Shown here one piece after another: positions 26,101 through 37,709 of a stretch of DNA of 64,000 nucleotides (position 1 is the first letter of the stretch; each line of letters begins with the position of its first letter). The DNA is taken from assembly GCA_010279815.1 (NCBI GenBank), contig QEOQ01000214.1, positions 641,381-705,380 of the forward strand, in the 5' to 3' direction. The notes beneath the pieces were generated by a model that was not told where the DNA came from, did not search any database, and saw only the letters and a list, made by a program, of their open reading frames with translations. The stretch comes from Brachionus plicatilis (taxonomy: Eukaryota > Rotifera > Eurotatoria > Ploima > Brachionidae). The position numbers and the translations under genes were made by a program.

Positions 26101-29100
26101 AAAGTGTTCACATCACGGTACGACTTGGCTTGTTTTCTCAAATTTTCTTCTACACAAAGCTCGTACTTTTCTTTGATTAAATTGAGTTGTTCGAGCTGCA
26201 TTTTGGTTTCGTTGTCTTGAATGTTGCATGCGAGACCAACATCGCGCGTGTCCAAATACTGGTCAGTGCTAAGACAAACATCGCGTGACTTTGGCGTGTA
26301 CATTACTTGGACATCGCGTGTACTCGTCTTATTTGTATTGGTGCCTATCGAATAGAGTATTGGCGTTTGAGGCGCATGCGTGCCCCTAGTGACCACATGT
26401 TTGGAGTGTTTTTTGATCAACTCCTGCAGACTGTGAGACAAATGACAATTTTCGAGCTGAAGTTGTTCAATTTCTTTTATGTAGTCGTTTATTATGAGAG
26501 TTTGTTTTTGGAGCAGAATTTTGTTCTCGTCAATGGTTGAATGATGAATGGCCACATCTCTGACTTCTGGTTTTGGCTTGACCGGCTCTTCAACTCTATC
26601 GACCACATGCATCACTGCCACGTCTCTCGTCGACGGCTTTGCTCGCGACTCCTCCAAAATCAAAGTTTGCTCTTTCAATTGATCTTTCAAATTAGTGATC
26701 ACTGTCTGCATTTGTGTCACTTTGTCACTTGGTTCGTCCACATGCAAGCCAATATCGCGAGTATTCGATTTCACCCAAACTCCCACATCTCGCTGCTTGG
26801 CCTTTTGCACCGAATCGCAGCCAATCGAACGAAACACTTTGCCACATTCGGCTTCTTTGACACACTCAGCCTGCTCTCGTTTAACTTCACTTCGACTCAA
26901 CAATTGATTTAAAAGCAGCTTTTTTTCCTCTAGCAAAATGTTATTTTTTATTTCAAGCTCGGGAATTTTCTGCAATTTTTTTTCCAGCTCAATCAAACGC
27001 TTCTCAAGCAAAGTGTCCTTTTTGCAGCACTTCAATTCATTCTTGTACTCGATTGTAGGCTCGTTCCTTTCGTATGTCTCATTTATTTTCAAATTTTGTC
27101 CAATTTCGACCAGACTCTCAGAACTGTCCGAACTAATCGAACCGCTGTTATTGCATGAAAAAAGATTTAGCAACACTTCTTCTTGCACTTCAGTCGTCTT
27201 TATCATCGGTCTGGTCTCAGCTCGTGTCACTGGTCTGCTCACTGGTCTATGTTGTTGAGTTGGCACACTGGTTTTTCTCAATGTTGTTTCTTTTTTCAGT
27301 TCGTATTGATCAGTGGACTGCATTTGTTCTGTGTAGCCGCGGTGATCTTTGGGCTGAGCTAAATTGATTTTTATTTCTCGTTTGTACGATTGTTTCTCAA
27401 TGGGACTTTGGCTTTGAGTTCGTCGACTTGCTGAATGCGACCTTCTGGCATCATGTACTTGACGAAATGGCAGACTGGTAAAATCGGCCCTGTTGGGAGA
27501 AGTTCGGCTAGACAAGCAGCGACGTCGTTGTTGACTCGAATCATTTTTGATCATTCGATTCGAACAAGCAGTCAACATGGGCTCAGCACAGCTGCTATAC
27601 GAACGTCTCGCTCCGCCGCCTTGCTCAACATGATTCATATTAAACGACTGGCTTGTTTTGAGCAAGCAGCTTTCGGAGGGCAACGATGAATTGGATAAAT
27701 AATGAGCATTTTTTTTTGTTTGATCAATGGTGTTCGATTTATTTGCTGATCGATTTGAATGAATGGCACTGCTGCATTGATCTTGCTCGCACAAAAACTG
27801 CTCGGCATCATCATGCATAAACTGGTCTATTTGCTTTATTGTTTTCTTTAAATCGCTTGGAAGTGCCATTTGTCGCTCACAGTATCTTGCTCTATTTGCA
27901 CAATACGCGTAGTCCATTCGATCTCTGAGTGGCGTCGCGTACTCCTTCATTTGTTTCAGTTTTTCCTTCACAAAAATAATTAAGCCCAAACAAAATTTTA
28001 TTTACTTTAAAAAAAAAAAAAAGTTATAAAAAAAATAAATAAAATTTTATTAATGCGGCTAATTAAGAAGAAGAAAAAAAAACCACGCATATTTTCACAA
28101 GCATTACTTACAACTTCATCAATCACATACTCCATTGACTTTTGCAGATTTTCGTTTCGCTTCAAATGCATTTTTTTGATCTGTTTGCTCATATTTTTTT
28201 GGCCAAAGTTATTCAGAAAAGTAACAAAATCAACATCGATGTGGTAGCCATAAGGACAACAAGTGCATTTTTCACTCATATCTAAATCGCTAATTCCAGA
28301 TTCAGACGTTGTTTCTACAATTAGATAAAAATAAAATTAGAACTATGGAACAACAACAAAAAGAACAAAATTCTCTAATTGATTCATGCTTTGATTGTCA
28401 AACTCTATAAACAATCCAAAAAAGTACAGCAAATAATTTGAAAATGTTATTTTTCACACACAAATAATCAAACACAAAAATCTCACTAGTTCATCTGCAT
28501 CTCAAACTCATTAAATTAATAAATTAAGCAAATAGTCTTGTTGGAAAAGAATGGTAAGATTGGATATTTTGTCCATTTAGATGAGAACACATTATTTAGT
28601 GTTAAAGTGACTAATACGAAAATTTTAATTTAAATGAATCATGATTAAATTGTTTTATAGATGGAAAAAAATAAATAAATTTGAAAAGTATGTGTTCACA
28701 TTGACCTAGTTAAGAATTAGTATTCAGTTTGTATGTTGGAACGTGAATAAAATAGATTCATGCATTAATAATAATAAATTTTGTTTCTTCTACTAAAATT
28801 AGAGCAAAGTGGTTGTATAAAAAGCTTTAAATCTAAATTGATATAATTTATTAACAGGTATCCATTCTGCGAATAAAATTTATTTATTCAATGCTTTTTT
28901 ACAATTAAATAGAGTAAATAATGACTTTTAACATATGTTTCTAGTTGTATTTAAAACTTAGTAAAAACATATTGATTCATTCTTTATTCATTTTTTGTAT
29001 TTATATTTTTGGTCACAATTCTTTATTATTATTTAGAATTATTTTAATTAACGATCAAACCAAAAATTTAAATATATATTAAATTAATTTAACAATTCAA

Positions 29101-30507
29101 TACTAAAAATGATTTAAAATAAATCTACAATTGTAGAAAATTACCCATTGTATAAAATAAGTATATTATGTTTAGTCGGCAAAATGATTGCACGGTTAAA
29201 AAAATAAAATCCTATTTAAACCTTGGTTTTATTTAAAGTTTACAACAAATATTTAAAATTTTTCATACTTTTTACAACTTTTACTAATTTTGTATTTTTG
29301 TTAAAGTTGGTAAAGTTAATCCATTTGTTTAGATAAACAAATCAAATTCATAAGCCTTCATTTCCATCCTTAAGCTTTTTATATTTTTTTTAAATTATCA
29401 TTTCTGTAAACATAATATTATTATTATTATTGTTATTATTATTTGAGTAAAAGTTAGTGTAAATAAATCAAAACTTAAAACTAAAAATTGAATTTCTCAT
29501 TTAGGTAAATTCAGTTGAACATAACAAGAAACTTTTTTTATAAAAATTTTCCTTATTACCATTATTTGATTTTTCAAAAGATCAAAAAATCCAGATTCTA
29601 AGAAAAAATTATCAAATTAATATCATTAATTTACGTGATTATTTTTCTTCTAGAACTTACTAATAAAAATCATATTAAATTATCAATTAGAAATGCATGA
29701 ATGATTTAAAAAATATTTATGCGCAAACGTCAAATAATAGTAAATTTAAATTCAACTGTCATTAACAAATAAATTTTAATTACATGTATTGCTCTATGTA
29801 TACTTGGCCAATAACAGAGTCATAGATTTTTAAGTCAATGCTGCAAATAAAAAAGTCCCTAATATTGTGCAAAATTAAAATTTCAATAAATATAATAAAT
29901 GATAAACAATTTTTTTTAAATCAAAGCCAATTGGCTTTTATTTCATTGACTTATGTGACAAATGATTTTGGTTTAAAAATCCATTTTCAACTGAATCTTT
30001 TATTAAAAATCCAAACTTAGAATTAAAAATTAATTTAGGGCTTTTGAGCATTAAACAAACCTTTTACCAAGAAAATAGTTAAAAGTCTCGTTTTAAAAAT
30101 ATTTTTCAAACCACTCAACACACAAAAAGCTCTTACTTTTTAACATGAAATTTTTATAGTTTATATCCATATTAACTTGAGATTTTAATTTCAATAATAA
30201 AAAATTTTAAACAAAATTCTAACTTACCTGGTATATAACTGCTATCTGTATCTGATAGATTTCGAGTTCTCTGTGGAAATTGTCTAGTAAATTCTTTAAG
30301 ATTTAATTGTTGTTCATCTGAATAAGCATCGTTTGTCATATTGTCATGATAACTTGATTGTATACCATTGTTGATCCGATTGTCTTCTCTTAGCGTTAAA
30401 ATAGGTATTTGCTGGTTTGATAATGAAACTGGAATTTGTTGAGCATGATGAAATTTTTTCGGCTCTATAATTCGAAAGGATGTTCGTTTATTATGACTCG
30501 AAATCAT
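17194..30507 (-). CDS. KANK: KN motif and ankyrin repeat protein (KANK)
   Basis: KANK proteins bind talin through the KN motif and liprin and kinesin through other regions, linking integrin adhesions to cortical microtubules. Exons (minus strand): 30228-30507, 28112-28314, 24952-27965, 22348-22464, 21362-21517, 21240-21293, 20806-20847, 20168-20255, 19962-20114, 19494-19907, 17194-17349. All ten junctions are in phase, giving 1558 residues (human KANK1: 1352). Seen in order: KN motif CPYGYHIDVDFVTFLNNF (about residues 113-130); coiled coil from KRLIELEKKLQKIPELEIK (about 480-530), which matches the KANK coil; about 12 RDV-type repeats (about 555-890); a QHQT run and second coil (about 955-1005); a helical domain with QDWFKLAAQK; and ankyrin repeats from HNTALHYSV to the end (TALMLAVRHG, TALMAACEHGH, TAFEIAKNKNR). 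ATG at 30507 is the first in-frame ATG of the first exon. Exon 3 is over 3 kb and locally less AT-rich than its surroundings. Introns 3 and 10 are packed with mobile elements. Confidence 0.95.
17735..18670. mobile_element. Family B foldback element, interrupted by another element
   Basis: From CCTCTTGAAGTCAATAATAA (17739) through 18120, and again from 18579 to about 18660, this region follows the element at 38466-38985: the same AGAGTTTAT, TTCAAAATATCATTTCAATT and GAATCTAGCATTC landmarks. The interruption at 18122-18578 is a family A foldback element. It lies in KANK intron 10. Its right end is diverged and I cannot place it to the base. Confidence 0.6.
18122..18578. mobile_element. Family A foldback element, nested in a family B copy
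   Basis: A near-perfect palindrome: arms of about 200 bp (18122-18330 and 18370-18578) around a short loop. Ends are GCATTGTGAAATTTGGTACA and its inverse. Inner landmarks present on both arms are ACATGTTCTGTAAATTGTAG and ATACTGATTCTGCAAAACTC. It is non-coding; the 63-codon open frame on the right arm is incidental. The uninterrupted sequence at 38838-38860 gives the empty site, joining ACATAACATG directly to TAAAGCAT. Confidence 0.8.
19398..19442 (+). other. Degenerate tRNA-like sequence
   Basis: GTGGTTAAGTACTGTTCTTT followed by TGTAGCGAAAGTTCAAAATC resembles the D-arm to T-arm part of a tRNA: GGTTAAG as in D-loops, an anticodon-like loop, and a B-box-like GTTCAAAATCC. No acceptor stem could be paired, so it is at best a tRNA pseudogene or the head of a tRNA-derived SINE. 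It lies in KANK intron 10, just downstream of the ankyrin exon. Confidence 0.25.
21862..22286 (+). mobile_element. Retroposon with 14-bp target duplication and (AAAT)n tail
   Basis: The 425-bp insert is flanked by the exact direct repeat TATTTCACAAAAAT (21848-21861 and 22287-22300) and ends in a run of AAAT units, the signature of target-primed reverse transcription. Its 5' part (21860-22027) is open for 55 codons with ordinary coding composition (DLIDKCKYYGYVTELEFETS, then LKKVFNKQERQTE). The ATG borrows its first bases from the target site, so the frame is best read as the C-terminal end of a 5'-truncated LINE ORF, followed by a 3' UTR containing GGGCGTTGAGCAAGTGGTCG. Inserted in KANK intron 4, antisense to the gene. 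Confidence 0.75.
22694..23315. mobile_element. Foldback element with about 200-bp inverted arms
   Basis: Left arm about 22694-22905 and right arm about 23065-23315 are imperfect reverse complements: TTGAATAAATTTAAAAAGTT at the left end against TTGAATAAAGTTAAAAAGTT read inward from the right, then TTTGACTTGAGTTTA and TTAACTCAAG, and AATTTAAGCCTATTTTATTT on both. Non-coding, in KANK intron 3, directly before the LINE remnant at 23470. It does not share termini with families A or B. Confidence 0.65.
23470..24660 (+). pseudogene. Decayed LINE endonuclease-reverse transcriptase remnant
   Basis: The + strand contains, in different frames and broken by stops, typical non-LTR reverse transcriptase blocks: NWQGITLLPIASKALCSIIL, LREEQ-EFRRAGA, IAPCILTSF-like and KLLIA (the FKKAFDSI block), then a TCLGSTIS-like block (FTYLGS) and a C-terminal RQRWLGHVPRMKETRIPKKA with WTPQG and GRPSVTWR. 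The segment between the FKKAFDSI block and the FTYLGS block is far too short, so the catalytic YADD region is deleted. The element is dead. It sits antisense in KANK intron 3. Confidence 0.85.
24680..24826. mobile_element. Family A element fragment
   Basis: The half-element ends in TAGTATGAAATTTCACAATGG and contains GTTTCACTTTGTTTCATCTG with GCAGAACAAG, as in the right arm of the element at 42131-42417. No matching left arm is evident next to it; a possible partner piece is at 23300-23410, suggesting a LINE inserted into or beside the element. Confidence 0.5.
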
Positions 30508-33500
30508 GATATTAATACTCAAAAAAAAAACGATTAATTGCTAATTGATTAAGATTTGATGGTTACTTTAAAAGTTTAGAAATGTAAAATTTTTGTCGAA
30601 AATAAGAAAATGAATTAAAACTTAGATTTTTATGGAAAAATTAAAAGAAATTTTATATTTTCAAAAGCATTTTGTAATTTAAAAATATTTTCTTAAAAAC
30701 TAGTTATTATTTTCGAGCCGAAAGGTGAAACTTTTAGATCCTATGTTTTTATGCTTTTTTAAAAAACAATTTTAGCTAAATCATAATTTAGTCAGCAATC
30801 AAAATAATCAAGAATTACTCGACCAACTCAATTAACCCACTATACTTGCCAGGTATTGAAATCATTATAAAAAGGTCTTTGTAGTAAAAAAATCCAGAAT
30901 AATAAAAAGATTTTTTTCTAAATATAAAAAGAATATTTAAATATGAATAAAAATTAAATTTTTGAATGATTTATTAAATTTTTTTAAAAAAAAATTTATA
31001 TTATCTTAATCACTGATCATAATAAATTGGAATATTGACCCCTTATTTTTTGACAAATTTTTTTTTACAATTCGTTTCTACATATTTAGCAACAATCTGC
31101 ATTATAATAAAAAATTTTCGCTTGCTTAACCTAGATAATATATTTAAATTTTCCAGTTGAGTTTTTTAACCTTTTACTTTTCATTTATTTATTAAATTTT
31201 TAGCATAATTTATTTTATTTTTTTTGTTTAATAATTAAAAATTAAAAAGCATCATTTTAAAAATTTAAAAATATTTTGATATGGTCTTTTTAGCTATTTT
31301 GATGATTTTTTATTTCATGAAAATTACTTTAACTAATAGAGTTTAAAAAAAAAATCTGTAAATTAAATTATCTTAATAAAAAAAATATTCGCCTTATTAA
31401 ATAAGATTATTGTAATTATTTTTCCTATTTCGACGAATTTTTATATTTTTTCTAGGCTAACAAACTCATTCGCTCCGACCGGTTTCTTCTTTCGAAATAA
31501 AAATTTAATTTCAATTACGATATCCATTTAAGCAATAAAAAGCAAAAATAGCTTTGGAAAAAATTTGGAAAAATATTTTAATAAATTTGGTTAAATAATT
31601 ATTAAAACTATTAAAGTAGGTTAGATATTTTTTATTACTTAAATGCTTATTTATATTGGAATTAATTAATTATTAATAAAAAATTGTATCTTTTTATAAT
31701 CTTGACAAATTATTTGTATGAATTTGAATAAATCCTGCCTGTCAATAAAGTCAACCACTACTTAATTGTAACTCCTAAAATCAAAAGACGAATCATACTA
31801 ATGTTTTTATAATAAACTTTTTAAAGTAAAATATCATAAGATGATAAACATTGAATTATATTATATTTATAATATAAAATTTATCAAGCATAATTAAAGA
31901 AAAAATTGTATGGTAACAAATAATAAAATTGGATTATAATATTTAAGATAAAAGTGAGTCCAATTTTCAAAAATGTCACAAGAAAATCAAATCTAAATTA
32001 CAAAAATTTTATATTTTTTTCTAATACTATTAATATTACAATTTTTTTTCTCATAATATTAATGCATTTCAATCTTTATATTCTTTGACTTCATTTCATG
32101 GTCTAATTATGCTTGAAATTTCTAAATAAAATTATCAAATAAATTCATTTTATTTATTCTAAAGCCCAAATCTGATTTTGTAAATATTTTTGTTTTACAA
32201 ACTAACAAATGTTTTAAGCATAATTTGTATTCAATTTAAAAGGTTCAACACAACAGGTTTTTTTTATTTTCGTTCTCGACCTAAAAAAAATTAAAATAAT
32301 ATTTAATCAGATCCCATGTATTAGATTATTTAGATAATAATTCACATAATTTTTTTAGTTACATATTTGTTGCTATGTTATTTTAGTAACTGTTATTTAC
32401 TAAATTCTACTTAATATAATGGATTTAATGATCTTGATAAATTATAAATAATTGTATTAAATGATATTAAAGAACAAAATAAAATCATAAATTTGAAAAA
32501 CATAAAATTAACAAAAAAAGGAATCTGAGAAACCCTCATTAAAAATAAGTATGCATTATATTAGATTTAAAATTAATTTTTTAAAGAACTAAAACACACC
32601 AAAATAATTGATCATTAAACCAACTTAAGGGTTATACTATTTGAAAATATCTTTTCTTTGAAATTTGCTTTTGCATTTATCTTTGTACAACTTTATTTTA
32701 CAATAATGTTATTAAAAAAATTACTTCAAATTCGAATTGAATTTTAATTGTTTCGTTTATTTAAATGAGACTATTTTATATTGATTTTATCTTTTGTCTT
32801 ATTTATTTAATTGCTTGATTGACTTAATAGCCTCGAAGAAAAATAATTTTCCTTAAAATTTTGACACATCTTAATTAAAATTTTTCATTTTAAAAGCATT
32901 TAATTAAAATTTCAAAGAAATTTCTCAATTGTTCATTTAGTCCTCTATTATTCAAGAAATAACTTACTAATTGTCAGTTATAAATTATATTATTAGAATA
33001 AAATATATATTAATTAATTATTAGTATTAATTAATATATTTTGAAAGAAAGATTATTAAGTTGTGATTTGTGATTTGATAGAAAAGTTTGAAAAAAGAGC
33101 AGCATAAGATTAAAGATTTTTTTGTAATTGATAGAAATAAAATGAATAGGAAATTAAAAAATTTATTTTAATAATAATTATTTTAAAAAAACGAAATTTG
33201 ATATTTTATTGATATAAGAAACAAATTATTTTATTTATTAGAGTTAATGAAAATAATTTAAAAAGTTTTCTCTAACACAAAGAAATTGAATACTAGAAAA
33301 TCTTCTTATTCGTTAAAGACTAATAAAATATTTTTATAAACTAAGCATTTTATTTATTGTTTTATGTTTAAATTTGATTTATTTTATGCATTTTTATCTT
33401 ATAAATACGTTTTTATAGAAATCTTAATAAACTCTTTGCATTATACACAATCTAACTGAATTTAAACGGTTACTATGTTCAAATAGATTCTTGCTACTCT

Positions 33501-34345
33501 AAGATAGATGAATTTCAGCAAAAATAAAAAACAAACTCCGCTTCAACTTTTTGTTTTTTTACCTTTAAGTTTATTTTAGTAGTTTAATTTTTTAGTAATA
33601 ATTAATCAGTCTAGATGCTTTACCTTTTGGTTTTTGGTTTTTTTCTAACTTGTTCAAATTATTGTTAATTGGTTAAAGAAAAATAATGGAATGATACCTT
33701 ATTAGATGAAAGATTAAAATATTTTCAATTCATTTTTGGTATAATTAAATATGAAAAATATCAACAGCTAGAATTAAAAAGTTGAATAAAACTTCTCTAG
33801 CTTTAAGAATCTAAAGATATTGTAAACATAATTACTTACTAATGTTATTTTCTTATTTTTAGCTTTTATTATTTTTAATTGTTTTAGTAAAATTGCATAA
33901 TTTCTACCACACTTTTTAGAAAAAGACGTAAAAATACTTATAATTCCAATTTAGAAAAGAATAAATATTTTTTTAAGGATTTGAAATTCCCTGGAAATTT
34001 TTAGAGTCAGTTCTTTGTTTTGTTGATTAATTTTAGATTTTATTTGATGCGATATATATTTGTATCAAAAACAAAATCTAGAATAAATGGATTTTTTTCT
34101 CAAATATTGAATTTAAAGAAACCTGATTTTGTCTCTAAGGAAATCAAAAAAAGCAATTTTGCTTAAAAATCAAAATTTTAAATTCTTTAACTGTTAAAAA
34201 TTATTAATTAGCACGAAAAAAAATTATATAATGCTTTTTATAATTTTTTTTACCAAATTTTAAAATATTTCTAATTCTTGATAAGATCATCAAGCAATTC
34301 AAAACTTCTAAAAAATATTCAAAGTTTTGTCTTTCAACTTTTCAG

Positions 34346-34474
34346 AAAAATGAAGAAAATGGTTCGATATACAGGTTAACGTTACAGTATCTAAACGATA
34401 CAAATCTTGAACCAGTTCAAGTGTCGATTCTCAGAACTCAACCGTGTTATGTTTACATTGGTGTTGTAGAATAA
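34346..34474 (+). CDS. Orphan exon-like open frame
   Basis: After a good acceptor (CAACTTTTCAG) the frame is open for 42 codons to TAA, with balanced coding composition: NEENGSIYRLTLQYLNDTN, then VQVSILRTQPCYVYIGVVE. It looks like a terminal exon, but no upstream exon was found within several kilobases and I do not recognise a family. The opposite strand is also partly open but lacks an acceptor. It could be a decayed gene or an exon of a gene with long introns. Confidence 0.3.
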   Translation, partial: KNEENGSIYRLTLQYLNDTNLEPVQVSILRTQPCYVYIGVVE

Positions 34475-35020
34475 TCGTAAATATTGAGAGTTTCGATTTT
34501 GCGAAAGTTATGGCATTTATTAAGAAAATTTTACCTTTAAAAATCTTTTAAAATAATGGTATTTCTTCAATAAAATTTTTCATTTGATATTTTTTTTTTC
34601 ATGAAAAAATTAATATCTTTATAAATTTGAGTTAAAATATTAAAAGATAAAATAATTTATAAATATTTTGGATTTTTAAATATATTTTTTGAAATTCTTG
34701 CATTCATCTAATTTATTAAGTTGATTCTCGCTTTTAATTAAAAATTTTTTATATATTCAGATTTAGAATTAATTTGAAAAATTAACTTTTTAATTATTTG
34801 AAAGATTAAAACAATTCAGTAGAAAAAAATCCAAAAGCAATGTAAAAGTTACAAATGGTTTTTAAAATTATTTTTCAAAAAATCCGTGAAACTTTAATCA
34901 TTAATCTCTTGATCACTACGCTTGTAGTTAAAAATAAATATCAAAATATTTTTTGCCCTTGGATGTATTTTGACATGGCTAATGTTTTTTTGATTTCCAA
35001 TTTTCATTAAATCTTAAATC

Positions 35021-35163
35021 TTAATTCTTTATTTCATTTAGAAACATTATATTCTGTACTCTTTCAGACGAAATTTTCTTTTTTGTAACCCACGTTTGGA
35101 ATGAATGCTCATTCGGATATTTTATTACCGTATCTCTTTGTGAGCTCTTGTGTGGGGTAAATT
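35021..35163 (-). CDS. Orphan exon-like open frame, minus strand
   Basis: After the acceptor AAAAATCAG the minus strand is open for 47 codons to TAA, with hydrophilic coding-like composition: TPHKSSQRDTVIKYPNEHS, FQTWVTKKKISSERVQN, MFLNEIKN. The + strand of the same stretch is also open between splice-like signals but is F/C/V-rich, as antisense frames tend to be. It lies downstream of the WBP1-like gene on the same strand, whose frame closes at 35945, so it is not obviously part of it. Family unknown. Confidence 0.3.
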
Positions 35164-35944
35164 CTGATTTTTAGGTTTTAAAGTACTCATAAGCAACTAG
35201 TGATGAAATCGAATACTGTTTTCTCAATGCAATATTCGAAAAAAATAAAAGCTCTTTTTGTTCATCATTTAAGGAATTAATTTACCCAATGGTCAATTTT
35301 TTTATTTTTATTTTATTAAAAAAAAGTAAAAAAAAAACAATGGTCAAAAAAGTTATTAAGTCTTCCAAGAATGAATTAACTTATCTTTTTTTTCTTTTTT
35401 TGTACAAAGTAGCAAATTACTTCTTTCTTTGAGTACCTATTGAAGTATCTAAAGATTTTTTTGATTAGATAAACGAGAATATTTTATTCAATATTAATTT
35501 ATTGTAAATAAAAATCAGAAAATTTTAAAGATATTTGAATTCAAGGAGATATCTTCATTGAAATTCTTGAGATTATTTGTAGTTTGATATTAGCCCAGCA
35601 TTTATTATGTCAGAATTAGAACCCCATTAAAAAATTCCTTGTTCTTGATACCAAGCAACCAAGTGCTTTAAAATAAATGTTTTAGTTTTTTTCGACATTT
35701 TTTAAATAAAAGAAAAAGTTATTTTTTATTTTTATTTAAAAACATATATATTAAATTCAATGCAAAAATTAAATACTCAATAATTGACTTAGACAAAATT
35801 TACAAATGTACAACTTAAGAAAAAGAAAGCTTTGCTAGAATTAATTTACTGATTTTATTTGTGTTCAAAGAAGCAATATTTTTGATAAAGTTTTTCAAAG
35901 AAATAAAAAATAATTTTAATATTCAATATTTTTAAATCTAATTT

Positions 35945-37709
35945 TTAATTTTTTCTTTTTATTATATCATAATAAGAAGGAGGTTTTTCATCTGCGTAGA
36001 AATTTAACGATTCCTTACCACAATGATTTGAATTATTTGCTTGGATTCCGTCTCCAGTGTTTTCTATATTCAAAGATGATGATTCTGACGGCAATTGCAA
36101 AATATTATCATCAAAATTTTCATCTAATTCATTTGGATCATTTAAGAAAGGATAATATTGAGAAAAATCGCATGATTTAGCTCTGTTTTGAGTATCCATT
36201 TTGCTATGTCTCTTATTTTTCTTGTTCATTCTACTGTGAATTGATGACGGTGATTCTTTTTCATTGTCAAAGTGACGATCTGACTTAAAGTTAAAGTTAG
36301 ATGATGAGCTGTGTGCTAATATTTGAGGTGACGGGCAATAAGACATGGAAATACTCGATCGTAAATTCTGATTTTGATTTTTTTGGATAAAATTTTTTGA
36401 TAATTGATTGGAAGAAGTCTGGTGGGACTTGAGTGATTGATTTTTTGAAGAAAACAATTGAGCAGATACACAATCAGATTCATAAATGGAAGAATCAGAA
36501 GCTTCGCTTATCACGATAAGATTTGGTTTTTTAAATAGACCACATTTAAAACGAAAACACAGAAATATTATAAAACAATAACATATGAGAAGCATGCACA
36601 CAAGGATAATCAAAAGAACAATAATTGTTGAAAGAGTTGGTGGTTTGTATGGAACAGAATAATCATTGGTATTACTTGGAGAATCGAGAATGTATTCAAA
36701 CCAACTGCAACAAAAGCCATTTGGTCCACAACAATATGAATCTAGTGTTAAAATTTTGATCGAACAATTAAAATGAGTAGCACATTTTAGCTTTTCTCCA
36801 TTCCTGGCTAGTTTGTTTATCTGTGTTGTTATGATCTCTGAAATATAAATTGCACTGTTTGCGCCTTAAAAAAATTTTTCATCAAAAAATGTTTATCTAA
36901 CCACAAACAACAATTTTATTATTATTCGTTCTTCGATATCGAACACTAATATCACAACCCTTTGATATTTACTTTTTAACACTATACATCAATTGTATAC
37001 TAAATATAATTCTTTCTTTTTCTTATTAGAACGTACTTCCAGTTTTTTTATTCTTGTAAAAATCAATCAACTTTTTTAACCCTAAAATTTTTATTGTATA
37101 TTTCTATCAGTGTTTTATCTCATTATGTGCAACGAGCTACCATAGGCGACCTCTCATGTAGGCCGCCTCCGCAAGCTAGTCTTGCGGTAGCTTTTTTATA
37201 ATAATAATAATAATAATAACTTGTTTTGTGAACACTCGGTTCGGATAATATTTTTAATGTCATTTGGTGATAAAAAATAAAAAAGATAAAAGAAATTTTT
37301 TTAAAAAAATCTAAATTTTCATTCTAACATTACTCTTTTTTTTTACGAACTAAAATCTCTCACAATGTTTTTCTCTGCCAACAAATTAAAATATATAAAT
37401 TTTTATTTAGAAGCCTAATTAAAAAGTTTAATTTGAAGTAAATAATTTTTTATTTGACAAAAATCATACAATAAAAGAATACTTGTGCGACCACGAAATG
37501 CTATTATTGAAATTATGAGAACCGAATTTTCACAAGACAATGAGGGAAAAATCAGTCACAACTTTTGTGAATGTTCACATATTAAATGGTAGAACCGCAA
37601 ATATAAAATTTTAAAATTAAAAAAATAAATAAATAATCTTACCTTCTATTAAGATTAGAAGTACTGATATGATGATTTGTTTTTTAGCACAAATTTTTTC
37701 ATTCAACAT
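35945..37709 (-). CDS. WBP1/WBP1L-like single-pass membrane protein with PY motif
   Basis: Two exons, 37643-37709 and 35945-36864, join in phase to 328 residues. Exon 1 encodes MLNEKICAKK and a hydrophobic run (IIISVLLILI), a likely signal peptide. The mature N-terminus is Cys-rich with CCGPNGFCCSWFEY, followed by a transmembrane helix (STIIVLLIILVCMLLICYCF) and a Ser/Asn-rich cytoplasmic tail ending EKPPSYYDIIKRKN. The CCG...CC-aromatic patch before the membrane and a C-terminal PPxY motif match the WBP1/WBP1L arrangement, in which the PPxY binds WW domains of NEDD4-type ligases. Shisa proteins also have paired cysteines and PY motifs, so that is the main alternative. Fold is inferred from motifs, not from overall alignment. 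The 778-bp intron carries a retroposon. Confidence 0.65.
37110..37222 (+). mobile_element. Short retroposon 3' end, (TAA)n tail, family copy 3
   Basis: Best-preserved copy: TGCAACGAGCTACCATAGGC, GACCTCTCATGTAGGCCGCC, TCCGCAAGCTAGTCTTGCGG, TAGCTTTTTTA and six or more TAA units. The CTTGCGG/CCGCAAG pair can form a short hairpin. The upstream TTTCTATCAGTGTTTTATCT is shared with the copy at 3225, so the conserved part is at least 115 bp. It lies in the intron of the WBP1-like gene, antisense. Confidence 0.65.

Larger units (their letters stand above)
30508..35944. other. Long AT-rich spacer with a few exon-like patches
   Basis: No complete gene could be assembled. Less AT-rich, open patches stand out: 30797-30850, 31455-31510, 34346-34474 (+), 35021-35163 (-), and a 24-codon frame from ATG at 35698 (-) beginning MSKKTKTFILKHLVAWYQEQ. 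Several have plausible splice acceptors but they do not join in phase. The remainder, including 31520-34330, is featureless AT-rich sequence. The KANK promoter should lie just above 30507. Confidence 0.4.

Noticed and set aside
25560..27690. Several open frames on the + strand opposite KANK exon 3
   Set aside because: They are antisense shadows of a 3-kb exon with good coding composition on the minus strand; none shows a recognisable motif.
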